From: Streptomyces sp. MMG1533
GTDB lineage: Bacteria; Actinomycetota; Actinomycetes; Streptomycetales; Streptomycetaceae
NCBI RefSeq assembly: GCF_001279775.1
Contig: NZ_LGDG01000280.1
Location: 1-36,805 of the forward strand
Reading direction: 5' to 3'
DNA length: 36,805 nucleotides
A program made the position numbers and the translations under genes. Each line of letters begins with the position of its first letter. Position 1 is the first letter of the stretch. The notes beneath the pieces are model-generated. The model searched no databases, was not told the origin of the DNA, and saw only the letters and a list, made by a program, of their open reading frames with translations. Below are positions 15,250-23,445 of this stretch, one piece after another.

Positions 15250-15323
15250 GGCTGGGTAGCTCAGTTGGTACGAGCGATCGCCTGAAAAGCGATAGGTCGC
15301 CGGTTCGACCCCGGCCCCAGCCA
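15250..15323 (+). tRNA. tRNA-Phe (anticodon GAA)
   Basis: A 74-nt cloverleaf with acceptor GGCUGGG/CCCAGCC, anticodon loop CUGAAAA, T-arm GGUUCGACCCC and discriminator A. It is the last gene of the operon, followed by a terminator 8 bases on. Confidence 0.97.
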
Positions 15324-15330
15324 CAACCCG

Positions 15331-15359
15331 AAGGCCCCGTCCACCCGGACGGGGCCTTT
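15331..15359 (+). terminator. Terminator of the tRNA-Glu-Asp-Phe operon
   Basis: AAGGCCCCGUCC and GGACGGGGCCUU form a perfect 12-bp stem with a 4-base loop (ACCC), followed by a short U run. Confidence 0.85.
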
Positions 15360-15451
15360 GACGTCCGCCTTGCCGCCGGTCAGGGCGCCGGCCCACCCCG
15401 ACGCAAAAGCGTTCGCCACGATTTTCCCCGGGATGAGATCCTGGACCGCGT

Positions 15452-18400
15452 ATGTCTACGCACCCCGCCCCCGGCGCCTCCGCTCCGGGCACCCCCGACC
15501 TCGGCGCTCTCGCCCCCCGCCTGACCGAGCTGTCCCTGCGCGATGCGCACCGGCTCGGGCGCAGGCTCGAAGGTGCGCGCAGGATCCGTAAGCCTCAGGC
15601 CCATGCCGCCGTTCTCGCCGAGATCGAGGCGGAGGTGGCGAAGGCCGAGGAGCGGCTCAGTGCGCGGCGCGGGCGGGTGCCCGCCGTCAGCTATCCCGAG
15701 CAGCTGCCGGTCAGCCAGAAGAAGGACACGATCGCGGAGGCCATCCGTGATCACCAGGTCGTGATCGTCGCCGGTGAGACCGGGTCCGGCAAGACGACCC
15801 AGATTCCCAAGATCTGTCTCGAGCTGGGGCGGGGCGTCAAGGGCATGATCGGGCACACCCAGCCCCGTCGTATCGCCGCCCGTACCGTCGCCGAGCGAGT
15901 CGCGGAAGAGCTCGACACGCCTCTGGGCGAAGCCGTCGGCTGGAAGGTCCGCTTCACCGACCAGGTGAGCCCGGACGCCACCTTCGTCAAGCTGATGACG
16001 GACGGCATCCTGCTCGCCGAGATCCAGACCGACCGCGAGCTGCGCGCCTACGACACGATCATCATCGACGAGGCCCACGAGCGGTCCCTCAACATCGACT
16101 TCCTGCTGGGCTACCTCGCTCAGCTGCTGCCCAGGCGGCCGGACCTCAAGGTCGTCATCACCTCCGCGACCATCGACCCCGAGCGCTTCTCCCGGCACTT
16201 CGGCGATGCGCCGATCGTCGAGGTCAGCGGCCGTACGTATCCCGTGGAGGTGCGGTACCGCCCCCTCCTCGAAGACGACTCCGAGGACTCCGACCGCGAC
16301 CAGATCACCGCGATCTGCGACGCCGTCGAGGAGCTCCAGGCCGAGGGCAAGGGCGACATCCTCGTCTTCCTCTCAGGAGAGCGGGAGATCCGCGACACCG
16401 CGGACGCGCTCGTCAAGAAGAACTACCGGTTCACCGAGGTACTCCCCCTCTACGCCCGGCTCTCGCACGCCGAGCAGCACCGCGTCTTCCAGCAGCACAC
16501 CGGGCGCAGGATCGTTCTGGCCACCAACGTCGCCGAGACCTCCCTCACCGTCCCGGGCATCAAGTACGTCATCGACCCCGGCTTCGCCCGGATCTCCCGC
16601 TACAGCCACCGCACCAAGGTCCAGCGCCTCCCCATCGAGGCGATCTCCCAGGCCAGCGCCAACCAGCGCAAGGGCCGCTGCGGCCGGACCAGCGACGGCA
16701 TCTGCATCCGCCTCTACAGCGAGGAGGACTTCGAGGGCCGCCCGGAGTTCACGGACGCGGAGATCCTCCGTACGAATCTGGCGAGTGTCATCCTGCAGAT
16801 GACCGCTGCCGGCCTCGGCGACATCGAGAAGTTCCCGTTCATCGATCCGCCGGACCACCGCAACATCCGCGACGGCGTCCAACTCCTCCAGGAACTGGGC
16901 GCGCTGGACCCGGCGCAGAAGGACGTACGCAAGCGGCTCACGGACAGCGGCCGCAAGCTCGCGCAGCTGCCCGTCGACCCGCGCCTCGCGCGCATGGTCC
17001 TGGAGGCCGACAAGAACGGCTGCGTGCGCGAGGTCATGGTCATAGCGGCCGCGCTGTCCATCCAGGACCCGCGCGAGCGCCCCGCCGACAAGCAGACCCA
17101 GGCCGACCAGCAGCACGCCCGCTTCAAGGACGAGACGAGCGACTTCCTCGCCTACCTCAACCTCTGGCGGTACGTGCGCGAGCAGCAGAAGGAGAGGGGC
17201 TCCTCCTCCTTCCGGCGCATGTGCAAGCAGGAGTACCTGAACTTCCTGCGCATCCGCGAGTGGCAGGACATCTACACGCAGCTGCGGACCGTCGCCAAGC
17301 AGATGGGCATCCACCTCAACGAGGAGGACGCCGCCGACCAGAGTGTCCATGTCTCCCTCCTCGCCGGTCTGCTCTCGCACATCGGCATGAAGGACGTGAA
17401 GGACGGCAACAAGAACGAGTACCTGGGCGCACGGAGCGCCAAGTTCGCGATCTTCCCCGGCTCTGCCCTCTTCAAGAAGCAGCCGCGCTTCGTGATGTCC
17501 GCCGAGCTGGTGGAGACCTCCCGCCTCTGGGCCCGCGTCAATGCCAAGATCGAGCCCGAGTGGGTCGAGCCCCTCGCCGAGCACCTGCTCAAGCGGACCT
17601 ACAGCGAACCGCACTGGGAGAAGGACCAGGCGGCGGTGATGGCGTACGAGAAGGTCACGCTCTACGGCGTCCCGATCATCGCCCAGCGCAAGGTCAACTA
17701 CGGCCGGATCGACCCGGAGACCTCCCGCGAGCTTTTCATTCGCAACGCCCTGGTCGAGGGCGACTGGCGTACGCACCACAAGTTCTTCGCCGACAACCGC
17801 AGACTCCTCAGCGAGGTGGAGGAGCTGGAGCATCGCGCGCGGCGGCGGGACATCGTGGTCGACGACGACACGCTCTTCGAGTTCTACGACCAGCGGGTGC
17901 CCGAACACGTCGTGTCCGGCGCCCACTTCGACTCCTGGTGGAAGCACAAGCGGCACGAGCAGCCCGACTTCCTCGACTTCGAGCGGGAGATGCTCATCCG
18001 GGAGTCGGCGGAGGCGGTCACCAAGGCCGACTATCCCGACTCGTGGCGGCAGGGACCGCTCAAGTTCCGGGTGACGTACCAGTTCGAGCCGGGCGCGGAC
18101 GCCGACGGTGTGACCGTCCACATCCCGCTCCAGGTCCTCAACCAGGCCACGGACGAGGGCTTCGACTGGCAGATCCCGGGCCTCAGGGAAGAGCTGGTCA
18201 CCGAGCTGATCCGGTCCCTCCCGAAGCCGATCCGCCGCAACTACGTACCGGCGCCGAACTTCGCGAAGCGGTTCCTGGACACGGCCTCCCCCCTTCAGGA
18301 GCCGCTCACGACCACCATGGCGCGTGAGCTCAAGCGCATGGTCGGCGTGCCGTTCGAGGCCGACGACTTCGACTGGGCCAGGGTCCCCGAGCACCTCCGC

Positions 18401-19420
18401 ATCACCTTCCGGATCGTCGACGAGCGCCGCCGAAAGCTGGCCGAGGACAAGGACCTGGAGGCGCTGAAGCTCCGGCTGAAGCCGAAGGCCCGCCAGGCCC
18501 TCTCCCAGGCGGCCGCGGCGACCGCCGAGCGCCAGGGCGGCGAGTCCCTGGAGCGCAAGGGCCTGACCGACTGGACGATCGGCTCGCTCACCCGCGTCTT
18601 CGAGACCCGCCGCGCCGGCCAGCCGGTGAAGGCGTACCCGGCGCTGGTCGACGACGGCGACACCGTCTCCGTACGGCTCTTCGACACGGAGGCCGAGCAG
18701 GCGGAGGCGATGTGGAAGGGCACGCGCCGGCTGATCCTGCGCAACATCCCGGTGAACCCGGGGAAGTTCGCCTCGGAGAAGCTGACGAACGCCCAGAAGC
18801 TCGCCCTGTCCGCGAATCCGCACGGCTCGATCCAGGCCCTGTTCGACGACTGCGCCATGGCGGCGGCGGACAAGCTGATCGGTGACTTGGGCGGGCCGGT
18901 GTGGGACGAGGAGTCGTACCGGAAGCTGTACGACAAGGTCCGCGCGGAGATCGTCGACACGACGGTCCGTACGGTCGGGCAGGTGCAGCAGGTCCTCGCC
19001 GCCTGGCAGGCCTGCGAGCGCCGCCTGAAGGGCGTGCGGAGCCCGGTGCTCCTGGCGAACCTCCAGGACGTGCGCAAGCAACTGGACGCCCTCGTGAAGC
19101 CGGGCTTCGTGACGGCGGCGGGTATCCGGCGACTCCCCGACCTCATGCGCTACCTGGTCGCCGCGGACCGCCGCCTCCAGCAGATGCCGACCGGCGTCCA
19201 GCGGGACACCAGCCGCATGGAGAAGGTCCACGAGATGCAGGACGAGTACGCCTGGCTCCTGGAGCAGATGCCCCAGGGACGCCCGGTCCCGTCCTCGGTG
19301 CTGGACATCCGCTGGATGATCGAGGAGCTCCGGGTCAGCTATTTCGCCCACGCCCTCGGCACGGCGTACCCGGTCTCCGACAAGCGGATCGTGAAGGCGA
19401 TCGACGCTTCGGTGCCGTAA
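15452..19420 (+). CDS. hrpA: ATP-dependent RNA helicase HrpA (DEAH-box)
   Basis: A 1322-residue DEAH/RHA helicase, close in length to E. coli HrpA (about 1300). An N-terminal helical region precedes the helicase core: Walker A GETGSGKT at about residue 107, IGHTQPRRIAARTVAERVAEEL (motif Ia), DEAH at about 206, SATID, VFLSGEREI, ATNVAETSLTVPGI and QRKGRCGR. Winged-helix, HA2 ratchet and OB-fold domains follow, and the last 600 residues form the DUF3418 region found only in bacterial HrpA. In E. coli, HrpA has been linked to fimbrial mRNA processing and to rescue of stalled ribosomes. It is flanked by tRNA genes and has a tRNA operon terminator 92 bases upstream, so it is probably monocistronic. 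The start ATG has only a weak ribosome-binding site. Confidence 0.96.
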   Translation: MSTHPAPGASAPGTPDLGALAPRLTELSLRDAHRLGRRLEGARRIRKPQAHAAVLAEIEAEVAKAEERLSARRGRVPAVSYPEQLPVSQKKDTIAEAIRDHQVVIVAGETGSGKTTQIPKICLELGRGVKGMIGHTQPRRIAARTVAERVAEELDTPLGEAVGWKVRFTDQVSPDATFVKLMTDGILLAEIQTDRELRAYDTIIIDEAHERSLNIDFLLGYLAQLLPRRPDLKVVITSATIDPERFSRHFGDAPIVEVSGRTYPVEVRYRPLLEDDSEDSDRDQITAICDAVEELQAEGKGDILVFLSGEREIRDTADALVKKNYRFTEVLPLYARLSHAEQHRVFQQHTGRRIVLATNVAETSLTVPGIKYVIDPGFARISRYSHRTKVQRLPIEAISQASANQRKGRCGRTSDGICIRLYSEEDFEGRPEFTDAEILRTNLASVILQMTAAGLGDIEKFPFIDPPDHRNIRDGVQLLQELGALDPAQKDVRKRLTDSGRKLAQLPVDPRLARMVLEADKNGCVREVMVIAAALSIQDPRERPADKQTQADQQHARFKDETSDFLAYLNLWRYVREQQKERGSSSFRRMCKQEYLNFLRIREWQDIYTQLRTVAKQMGIHLNEEDAADQSVHVSLLAGLLSHIGMKDVKDGNKNEYLGARSAKFAIFPGSALFKKQPRFVMSAELVETSRLWARVNAKIEPEWVEPLAEHLLKRTYSEPHWEKDQAAVMAYEKVTLYGVPIIAQRKVNYGRIDPETSRELFIRNALVEGDWRTHHKFFADNRRLLSEVEELEHRARRRDIVVDDDTLFEFYDQRVPEHVVSGAHFDSWWKHKRHEQPDFLDFEREMLIRESAEAVTKADYPDSWRQGPLKFRVTYQFEPGADADGVTVHIPLQVLNQATDEGFDWQIPGLREELVTELIRSLPKPIRRNYVPAPNFAKRFLDTASPLQEPLTTTMARELKRMVGVPFEADDFDWARVPEHLRITFRIVDERRRKLAEDKDLEALKLRLKPKARQALSQAAAATAERQGGESLERKGLTDWTIGSLTRVFETRRAGQPVKAYPALVDDGDTVSVRLFDTEAEQAEAMWKGTRRLILRNIPVNPGKFASEKLTNAQKLALSANPHGSIQALFDDCAMAAADKLIGDLGGPVWDEESYRKLYDKVRAEIVDTTVRTVGQVQQVLAAWQACERRLKGVRSPVLLANLQDVRKQLDALVKPGFVTAAGIRRLPDLMRYLVAADRRLQQMPTGVQRDTSRMEKVHEMQDEYAWLLEQMPQGRPVPSSVLDIRWMIEELRVSYFAHALGTAYPVSDKRIVKAIDASVP

Positions 19421-19467
19421 CGGCGCCTGCACACTGGGTGAGTTCGCGCAGGGGGCTCACCCTCCTG

Positions 19468-19473
19468 TACAGT
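19468..19473 (+). promoter_or_regulatory. Probable -10 box of tRNA-Asp copy 2
   Basis: TACAGT lies 41 bases upstream of the mature tRNA and is preceded by a GC-rich stretch with no clear -35. The position is right for a tRNA promoter. Confidence 0.4.
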
Positions 19474-19514
19474 CTCTTCTCGCAGCGCAACGCACAAATG
19501 GCGCCGCGAAACCT

Positions 19515-19589
19515 GGTCCTGTGGAGCAGTTTGGAGTGCTCGCCACCCTGTCAAGGTGGAGGCCGCGGGTTCAAATCCCGTCAGGACCG
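19515..19589 (+). tRNA. tRNA-Asp (anticodon GUC), copy 2
   Basis: 75 nt, identical to the copy at 15151-15225. It has its own likely promoter and is followed by two hairpins. CCA is not encoded. Confidence 0.97.
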
Positions 19590-19600
19590 CAGTGAAGCAG

Positions 19601-19629
19601 AGGCCCGCTCGCCATCGGCAGCGGGCCTT
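19601..19629 (+). terminator. Terminator hairpin after tRNA-Asp copy 2
   Basis: AGGCCCGCT (19601-19609) pairs perfectly with AGCGGGCCT (19620-19628) around a 10-base loop, followed by a short T run. It starts 12 bases after the tRNA. Confidence 0.75.
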
Positions 19630-19640
19630 GTTCATGCCGA

Positions 19641-19676
19641 CAGGAGAGCCCGGGTCTTCGGACCCGGGCTCTCCTG
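19641..19676. terminator. Second, very stable hairpin with a UUCG tetraloop
   Basis: A perfect 16-bp stem closed by a C(UUCG)G tetraloop, one of the most stable RNA loops known. It sits 12 bases after the first hairpin and 89 bases before the DUF6274 gene, so it probably acts as a back-up terminator. Confidence 0.75.
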
Positions 19677-19764
19677 CGTCCTCGGCGGTCTTGACGCCGT
19701 CACTTTCGCTCGGTACCCAGAAACCAGGGCCCCGCTTCCCGTGCGGCCCCCTTGGAGGTGGGGT

Positions 19765-19956
19765 ATGGCGGCATCGACCAGGCACGAGACTCGGGCGTTG
19801 CTCCGTGCGCATCTGTCGGCCGCTTCCTCCTATCGCCATCTGACGCGTCACTGCCCGATCTGCCATCGCCTGTTGAGGCTGGCGATGGACGGCGCTCCAC
19901 GGGCCGCACAGGCGCCGGAGGAGAGCGTCGAGGACGAAAGCCCTTCCAGCGCGTGA
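19765..19956 (+). CDS. Small DUF6274-like protein
   Basis: A 63-residue protein from the ATG at 19765, which has a perfect GGAGGT six bases upstream. A helical N-terminus (TRHETRALLRAHLSAASSYRHLT) is followed by the Cys pair HCPICHRLLRLAM, and the C-terminus is acidic. The pattern matches the short Streptomyces proteins I recall as DUF6274. The CxxC flanked by His residues could bind zinc or iron, but two ligands on each side would be needed, so a homodimer is possible. The function is unknown. It faces bldC convergently across a 491-bp gap. Confidence 0.75.
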   Translation: MAASTRHETRALLRAHLSAASSYRHLTRHCPICHRLLRLAMDGAPRAAQAPEESVEDESPSSA

Positions 19957-20447
19957 CAGTGGCGGCAGTCGCCCGGCCCCAACACCCGCCCCGCCGGGGG
20001 ACCGTGGAAGGTGTGCCTCCTCTAGCGCACATGAACCAGGGGCAACAAGGACTCTGGCATGTGACGGGTGTCACCGCATGATTTTCTGAAACCGCGGTTT
20101 TTACACCTCGCCTACAACTGGTCAATTTAATATGTGCAATTGCACCAGCGTCAGGGCGCGCCCACAGGAGATCCGACACCCCTCCCCAGAGTCCGACAAG
20201 CCCGCTCACAGAGCCGCCCCGTCGGCCACGCCGTGCCCACACATCCACACACGTGCGCGCACAAAAAGATCGCGCTGGACCCGGCGGAGTCCAGCGCGAT
20301 CGACGACGCACCCTGTCACTGCTTGGGAAGCCCGGAGGGGCTTGGGCGTGGGCTCTGTTGGGGCAGAACCCGCGTCGCTTGGAGCTAGGGTTCCGGGCGC
20401 CGCGGCATGTTGGGGGACCTGCCGGTTTTGCCCGGTTATTCAGTTGT
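19957..20447. other. Gene-free convergent intergenic region with three palindromes and a minus-strand promoter-like element
   Basis: No coding frame is convincing here. The region 20058-20145 is unusually AT-rich for this chromosome and contains GTGAC-GGGT-GTCAC (20061-20074), the 12-base palindrome AAACCGCGGTTT (20089-20100) and the 12-base palindrome GTGCAATTGCAC (20134-20145). On the minus strand TTGACC (20125-20120), 16 bases, then TAAAAA (20103-20098) resembles a promoter firing toward DUF6274. It could drive an antisense or small RNA; no product can be shown from sequence. Confidence 0.4.
20263..20301 (-). terminator. Intrinsic terminator downstream of bldC
   Basis: A perfect 13-bp stem (20268-20280 with 20289-20301) and an 8-base loop, followed on the minus strand by UUUUU (20267-20263). 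It is a classical intrinsic terminator 147 bases after the bldC stop. Confidence 0.85.
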
Positions 20448-20654
20448 TCAGGCCTCGCTGCGCTGCTGCGGGATACCCGCGAGCAGAGCGCGGACCTCAG
20501 CCTCGCGATAACGGCGGTGTCCGCCGAGCGTACGAATCGAAGTGAGCTTGCCGGCCTTCGCCCACCGCGTGACCGTCTTCGGGTCGACGCGGAACATCGT
20601 GGCGACCTCAGCCGGGGTCAGCAGCGGCTCGGCATCAGGGGTGCGAGCGGTCAT
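20448..20654 (-). CDS. bldC: BldC, developmental transcriptional regulator
   Basis: A 68-residue MerR-like winged-helix protein consisting of a DNA-binding domain only: LLTPAEVATMFRVDPKTVTRWAKAGKLTSIRTLGGHRRYRE. I recognise this sequence as BldC of Streptomyces; the residues I recall for the S. coelicolor protein match throughout. BldC is known to bind DNA as cooperative head-to-tail oligomers on direct repeats and to delay entry into development, acting as both activator and repressor. The ATG at 20654 has AGGAGG six bases upstream, and a hairpin lies just before that site. A TATAAC -10-like box lies at 20758-20753. The gene is monocistronic, with a long upstream gap and its own terminator. 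Confidence 0.98.
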   Translation of the reverse strand: MTARTPDAEPLLTPAEVATMFRVDPKTVTRWAKAGKLTSIRTLGGHRRYREAEVRALLAGIPQQRSEA

Positions 20655-20670
20655 GAGCGGCCTCCTCGGG

Positions 20671-20692
20671 AGAACCGAACCTTCTCGGTTCT
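20671..20692 (-). promoter_or_regulatory. Hairpin in the bldC leader beside the ribosome-binding site
   Basis: AGAACCGA and TCGGTTCT form a perfect 8-bp inverted repeat with a 6-base loop, 4 bases upstream of the AGGAGG site of bldC. As RNA it could modulate ribosome access; as DNA it could be an operator. It is inferred from structure. Confidence 0.45.
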
Positions 20693-20888
20693 TTCCTCTA
20701 AATTCTGCACCTTGACCCGCGTTGCCCGAAATGGCGGACGCGAGTCGAGTCGGTTATAGGACGAACGGCTTGTCCTCGGCACTACAACTACACCATCTGT
20801 CCAGCCGCGTCGGCCAAACCGATGGAATTGCCCCTCCAGGTGTTCATCAGCGACGGAAGCCGATGGACCATGCCATAGCGGACAGTCA

Positions 20889-20917
20889 CGCCACTGTGAC
20901 GATCAGTCACAGTGGCG
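20889..20917. repeat. Perfect 12-bp inverted repeat upstream of bldC
   Basis: CGCCACTGTGAC-GATCA-GTCACAGTGGCG lies 235 bases upstream of the bldC start. It may be the terminator of the DUF8083-like gene, although it lies 298 bases past that gene's stop, or an operator; the inner TGTGAC/GTCACA halves recall CRP-type sites. Confidence 0.55.
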
Positions 20918-21214
20918 ATCAGGAGTCATCAGACCCCCCAAAGCGCATGCAATGCCGAGATTCCGCCCGCACTACAACAGAACGGGACGGACGGAGTTCC
21001 CCCGGACTCCTTGTCCTATTTTGGCATGAGGAGGGGCAAGGGACGCAAGGGCCGCGTACGTGCGGTCCGTCACGCTTGGCTGCAAACACCCCGGATCGGG
21101 ACCAACGTCCCTTGTTGACGAAACCTCAGGACATACCCAGGACAAACCTCGGTCCGAGGACGAAACCCCAAAACGGGCGTCAGGTCAAACGTCAGTTCGT
21201 TACCTAAGCCACAC

Positions 21215-22057
21215 TCAGTTCGCCGACCGGCGATCCCGGACCGACCGCCACCGCTCCACGAGCCGCGCGTACGCCTCGCCCGCCGTGACCCCGTCACCGC
21301 CGCGCAGCGCCTCGATGCCCTCGGCCACATCGGCCGCCGAGTGGTCGTCCTCCAGCTCGCCGGCCGGCAGCGTGTGCACCAGGCCGCCGTAGTCCAGCTC
21401 CACCAGCGAACGCGGGTGGAACTCCTCCAGCCAGCGCCCGACGTCCACCAGGCCGTCGATCAGCGGCCCCTCGTCGATGGCCTCCCTGAGCGCCCTGAGG
21501 CCCCGCGCGACCCGGCGCCGGGCCTGCACCATCGGCGTCCGGTAGCGCAGCATCGGCGGGATCTCGCCGGAGCCCTTGTCGAAGCGCCGCTCCTCGTCGG
21601 AGACCAGCACGAACCAGCTCAGCGGCACCTGCCAGGTCGCCGTGCGGATCCAGGGCCGCGCGTCCGGGTTACGGGCCAGCCAGCGCTCGTAGTCCTGGGC
21701 GGCCTGCTGCCGTACGACGTCCGGCAGCACCGCTTCCAGGACCGGGCCCGGCAACTCCTCGCCGAGCTCGGCCAGCGCCTGCCAGCCGCGCAGCCGGGTG
21801 CGCCAGGGGCACACGCACACCACCCCGTCCACCTCCAGCACGAACGCGTCACCGCTCTCGTGCACCGGCACCGCAATGGGCGGGGTGGGCAGCAAGTCGG
21901 CCAGGGCGCGGCGGAGTTCGTCCTGGTACGAGGGACGGTCGGGGCGGCGGGCGTAGCGCGCCCAGTGGCCGCGCTCCGGCTCCGGGAAGGCGGCCAGCGG
22001 CTCGTACACACGCAGATAGGTCGCGTACGGGACGATCAACGAGGACACCTTGGGCAC
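21215..22057 (-). CDS. Conserved actinobacterial protein of unknown function (DUF8083-like)
   Basis: A 280-residue cytoplasmic protein from the GTG at 22057, which has a GAGGGAG ribosome-binding site; a longer frame to 22228 would run through the vdh divergent promoter. It begins PKVSSLIVPYATYLRVYEPLAAFPEPE and contains DAFVLEVDGVVCVCPWRTRLRGW and WIRTATWQVPLSWFVLV, with many conserved Trp and Arg residues but no known catalytic motif. I know it only as a gene conserved between bldC and vdh in Streptomyces. The C-terminal half (RRRVARGLRALREAID...) is helical. It shares a 222-bp divergent promoter region with vdh. The function is unknown. Confidence 0.85.
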   Translation of the reverse strand: MPKVSSLIVPYATYLRVYEPLAAFPEPERGHWARYARRPDRPSYQDELRRALADLLPTPPIAVPVHESGDAFVLEVDGVVCVCPWRTRLRGWQALAELGEELPGPVLEAVLPDVVRQQAAQDYERWLARNPDARPWIRTATWQVPLSWFVLVSDEERRFDKGSGEIPPMLRYRTPMVQARRRVARGLRALREAIDEGPLIDGLVDVGRWLEEFHPRSLVELDYGGLVHTLPAGELEDDHSAADVAEGIEALRGGDGVTAGEAYARLVERWRSVRDRRSAN

Positions 22058-22082
22058 GCCTGCTCCCTCCCCCGCCGTCTGC

Positions 22083-22125
22083 CGGGAAAACCTGCGAAAC
22101 CCGCACACAAACGAGCGGGAAAACC
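22083..22125. promoter_or_regulatory. Direct repeats in the DUF8083/vdh divergent promoter
   Basis: CGGGAAAACC occurs at 22083-22092 and again at 22116-22125, each followed by a related (A)TGC(G)AAA. The spacing of 33 bp is three helical turns, so both copies face the same side of the DNA, as expected for a cooperative regulator. This region is the only shared promoter space of the two genes. Confidence 0.5.
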
Positions 22126-22279
22126 ATGCAAATCGTCGCACGGACGCCCCTCGGGAGTGAGTGATCCCGAGCACTGCGCGCTGGCGGGGACGCCCAGGCT
22201 CTAATCTCATGCTCACAGGCCCCGCCACCCGTACGGGACCTGCTCCCGACCGCCGCTACTTACTTCAGGAGTCACCACA

Positions 22280-23395
22280 GTGACCGACGTAACCGGCGCA
22301 CCTGCTGATGTACTGCACACCCTGTTCCACTCGGAACAGGGGGGTCATGAGCAAGTCGTGCTCTGCCAGGACCGTGCCAGCGGCCTCAAGGCCGTCATCG
22401 CCCTCCACTCCACCGCCCTGGGCCCCGCGCTCGGCGGTACCCGTTTCTACCCGTACGCGAGCGAGGCGGAGGCCGTCGCCGACGCGCTGAACCTCGCCCG
22501 CGGGATGTCGTACAAGAACGCCATGGCCGGTCTCGACCACGGCGGCGGCAAGGCCGTGATCATCGGCGACCCGGACCGGGACAAGACGGAGGAGCTGCTC
22601 CTCGCCTACGGCCGGTTCGTGGCCTCCCTCGGCGGCCGGTACGTCACCGCGTGCGACGTCGGCACGTACGTCGCGGACATGGACGTCGTGGCACGTGAGT
22701 GCCGCTGGACGACCGGCCGCTCGCCCGAGAACGGCGGCGCCGGCGACTCCTCCGTCCTGACCGCCTTCGGCGTCTACCAGGGCATGCGGGCCTCCGCGCA
22801 GCACCTGTGGGGCGACCCGACGCTGCGCGACCGCAGAGTCGGCATCGCGGGCGTCGGCAAGGTCGGGCACCACCTGGTGGAGCACCTGCGGGACGAGGGC
22901 GCCGAGGTCGTGATCACGGACGTGCGCGAGGAGGCCGTACGGCGGATCCTCGACCGGCACCCGGAGGGTGTGACGGCCGTCGCCGACACCGAGGCGCTGA
23001 TCCGGGGCGGCGATCTCGGCGGTCTCGACATCTACGCCCCGTGCGCGCTCGGCGGGGCCCTGAACGACGACTCCGTGCCGGTGCTCGCCGCGAGGATCGT
23101 GTGCGGCGCGGCCAACAACCAGCTCGCCCACCCGGGCGTGGAGAAGGACCTCGCCGACCGCGGGATCCTCTACGCGCCGGACTACGTGGTGAACGCCGGC
23201 GGTGTCATCCAGGTCGCCGACGAGCTGCACGGGTTCGACTTCGAGCGGTGCAAGGCGAAGGCCGCGAAGATCTACGACACCACGCTGGCCATATTCGCAC
23301 GTGCGAAGGCAGACGGTATCCCGCCGGCCGCCGCGGCCGACCGGATCGCCGAGCAGCGGATGCACGAGGCGGCCGCGGCCCGCCGGGCGCTCTGA
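22280..23395 (+). CDS. vdh: Valine (branched-chain amino acid) dehydrogenase
   Basis: A 371-residue NAD-dependent Glu/Leu/Phe/Val dehydrogenase. It reversibly deaminates valine, leucine and isoleucine to 2-oxo acids, feeding branched acyl-CoA pools for fatty acid and polyketide synthesis. The N-terminal domain carries the substrate and catalytic lysine region ([24 protein letters not shown]), and the NAD domain begins with [17 protein letters not shown]. The C-terminal [16 protein letters not shown] is typical. The GTG at 22280 has an AGGAG site 8 bases upstream. Streptomyces Vdh is known to be induced by valine and repressed by ammonia or glucose. A 33-bp-spaced direct repeat lies in its promoter region. 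Confidence 0.95.
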   Translation: MTDVTGAPADVLHTLFHSEQGGHEQVVLCQDRASGLKAVIALHSTALGPALGGTRFYPYASEAEAVADALNLARGMSYKNAMAGLDHGGGKAVIIGDPDRDKTEELLLAYGRFVASLGGRYVTACDVGTYVADMDVVARECRWTTGRSPENGGAGDSSVLTAFGVYQGMRASAQHLWGDPTLRDRRVGIAGVGKVGHHLVEHLRDEGAEVVITDVREEAVRRILDRHPEGVTAVADTEALIRGGDLGGLDIYAPCALGGALNDDSVPVLAARIVCGAANNQLAHPGVEKDLADRGILYAPDYVVNAGGVIQVADELHGFDFERCKAKAAKIYDTTLAIFARAKADGIPPAAAADRIAEQRMHEAAAARRAL

Positions 23396-23397
23396 CT

Positions 23398-23414
23398 CGC
23401 GAGGCCCGCTCGCG
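23398..23414 (+). terminator. Small hairpin after vdh
   Basis: CGCGAG and CTCGCG pair around a 5-base loop immediately after the vdh stop, followed by GGTTTG. It is short but well placed. Confidence 0.5.
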
Positions 23415-23445
23415 GGTTTGACCGGTACCCGTCGGCGCACTCTTA

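Larger units (their letters stand above)
20655..21214. other. Long gene-free region upstream of bldC
   Basis: 560 bp without a believable gene separate bldC from the DUF8083-like gene, both on the minus strand. It contains the bldC leader with a ribosome-site-adjacent hairpin (20671-20692), a TATAAC -10-like box (20758-20753), a perfect 12-bp inverted repeat (20889-20917) and short repeated CCTCAGGAC/CCCAGGAC/TCCGAGGAC motifs at about 21124-21165. The size suggests complex regulation of bldC. Confidence 0.5.

Noticed and set aside
16373..19432. A 1019-codon open frame antisense to hrpA
   Set aside because: It has no recognisable domain and a typical antisense composition; HrpA is complete on the plus strand.
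20912..21118. A 68-codon frame upstream of bldC
   Set aside because: It has no ribosome-binding site, no typical GC3 bias and no recognisable sequence; it spans a region rich in repeats.
19515..21214. An integrated element at tRNA-Asp
   Set aside because: No integrase, excisionase or plasmid gene follows the tRNA, and no second 3'-tRNA fragment marks an attR. The downstream genes are the conserved bldC neighbourhood.
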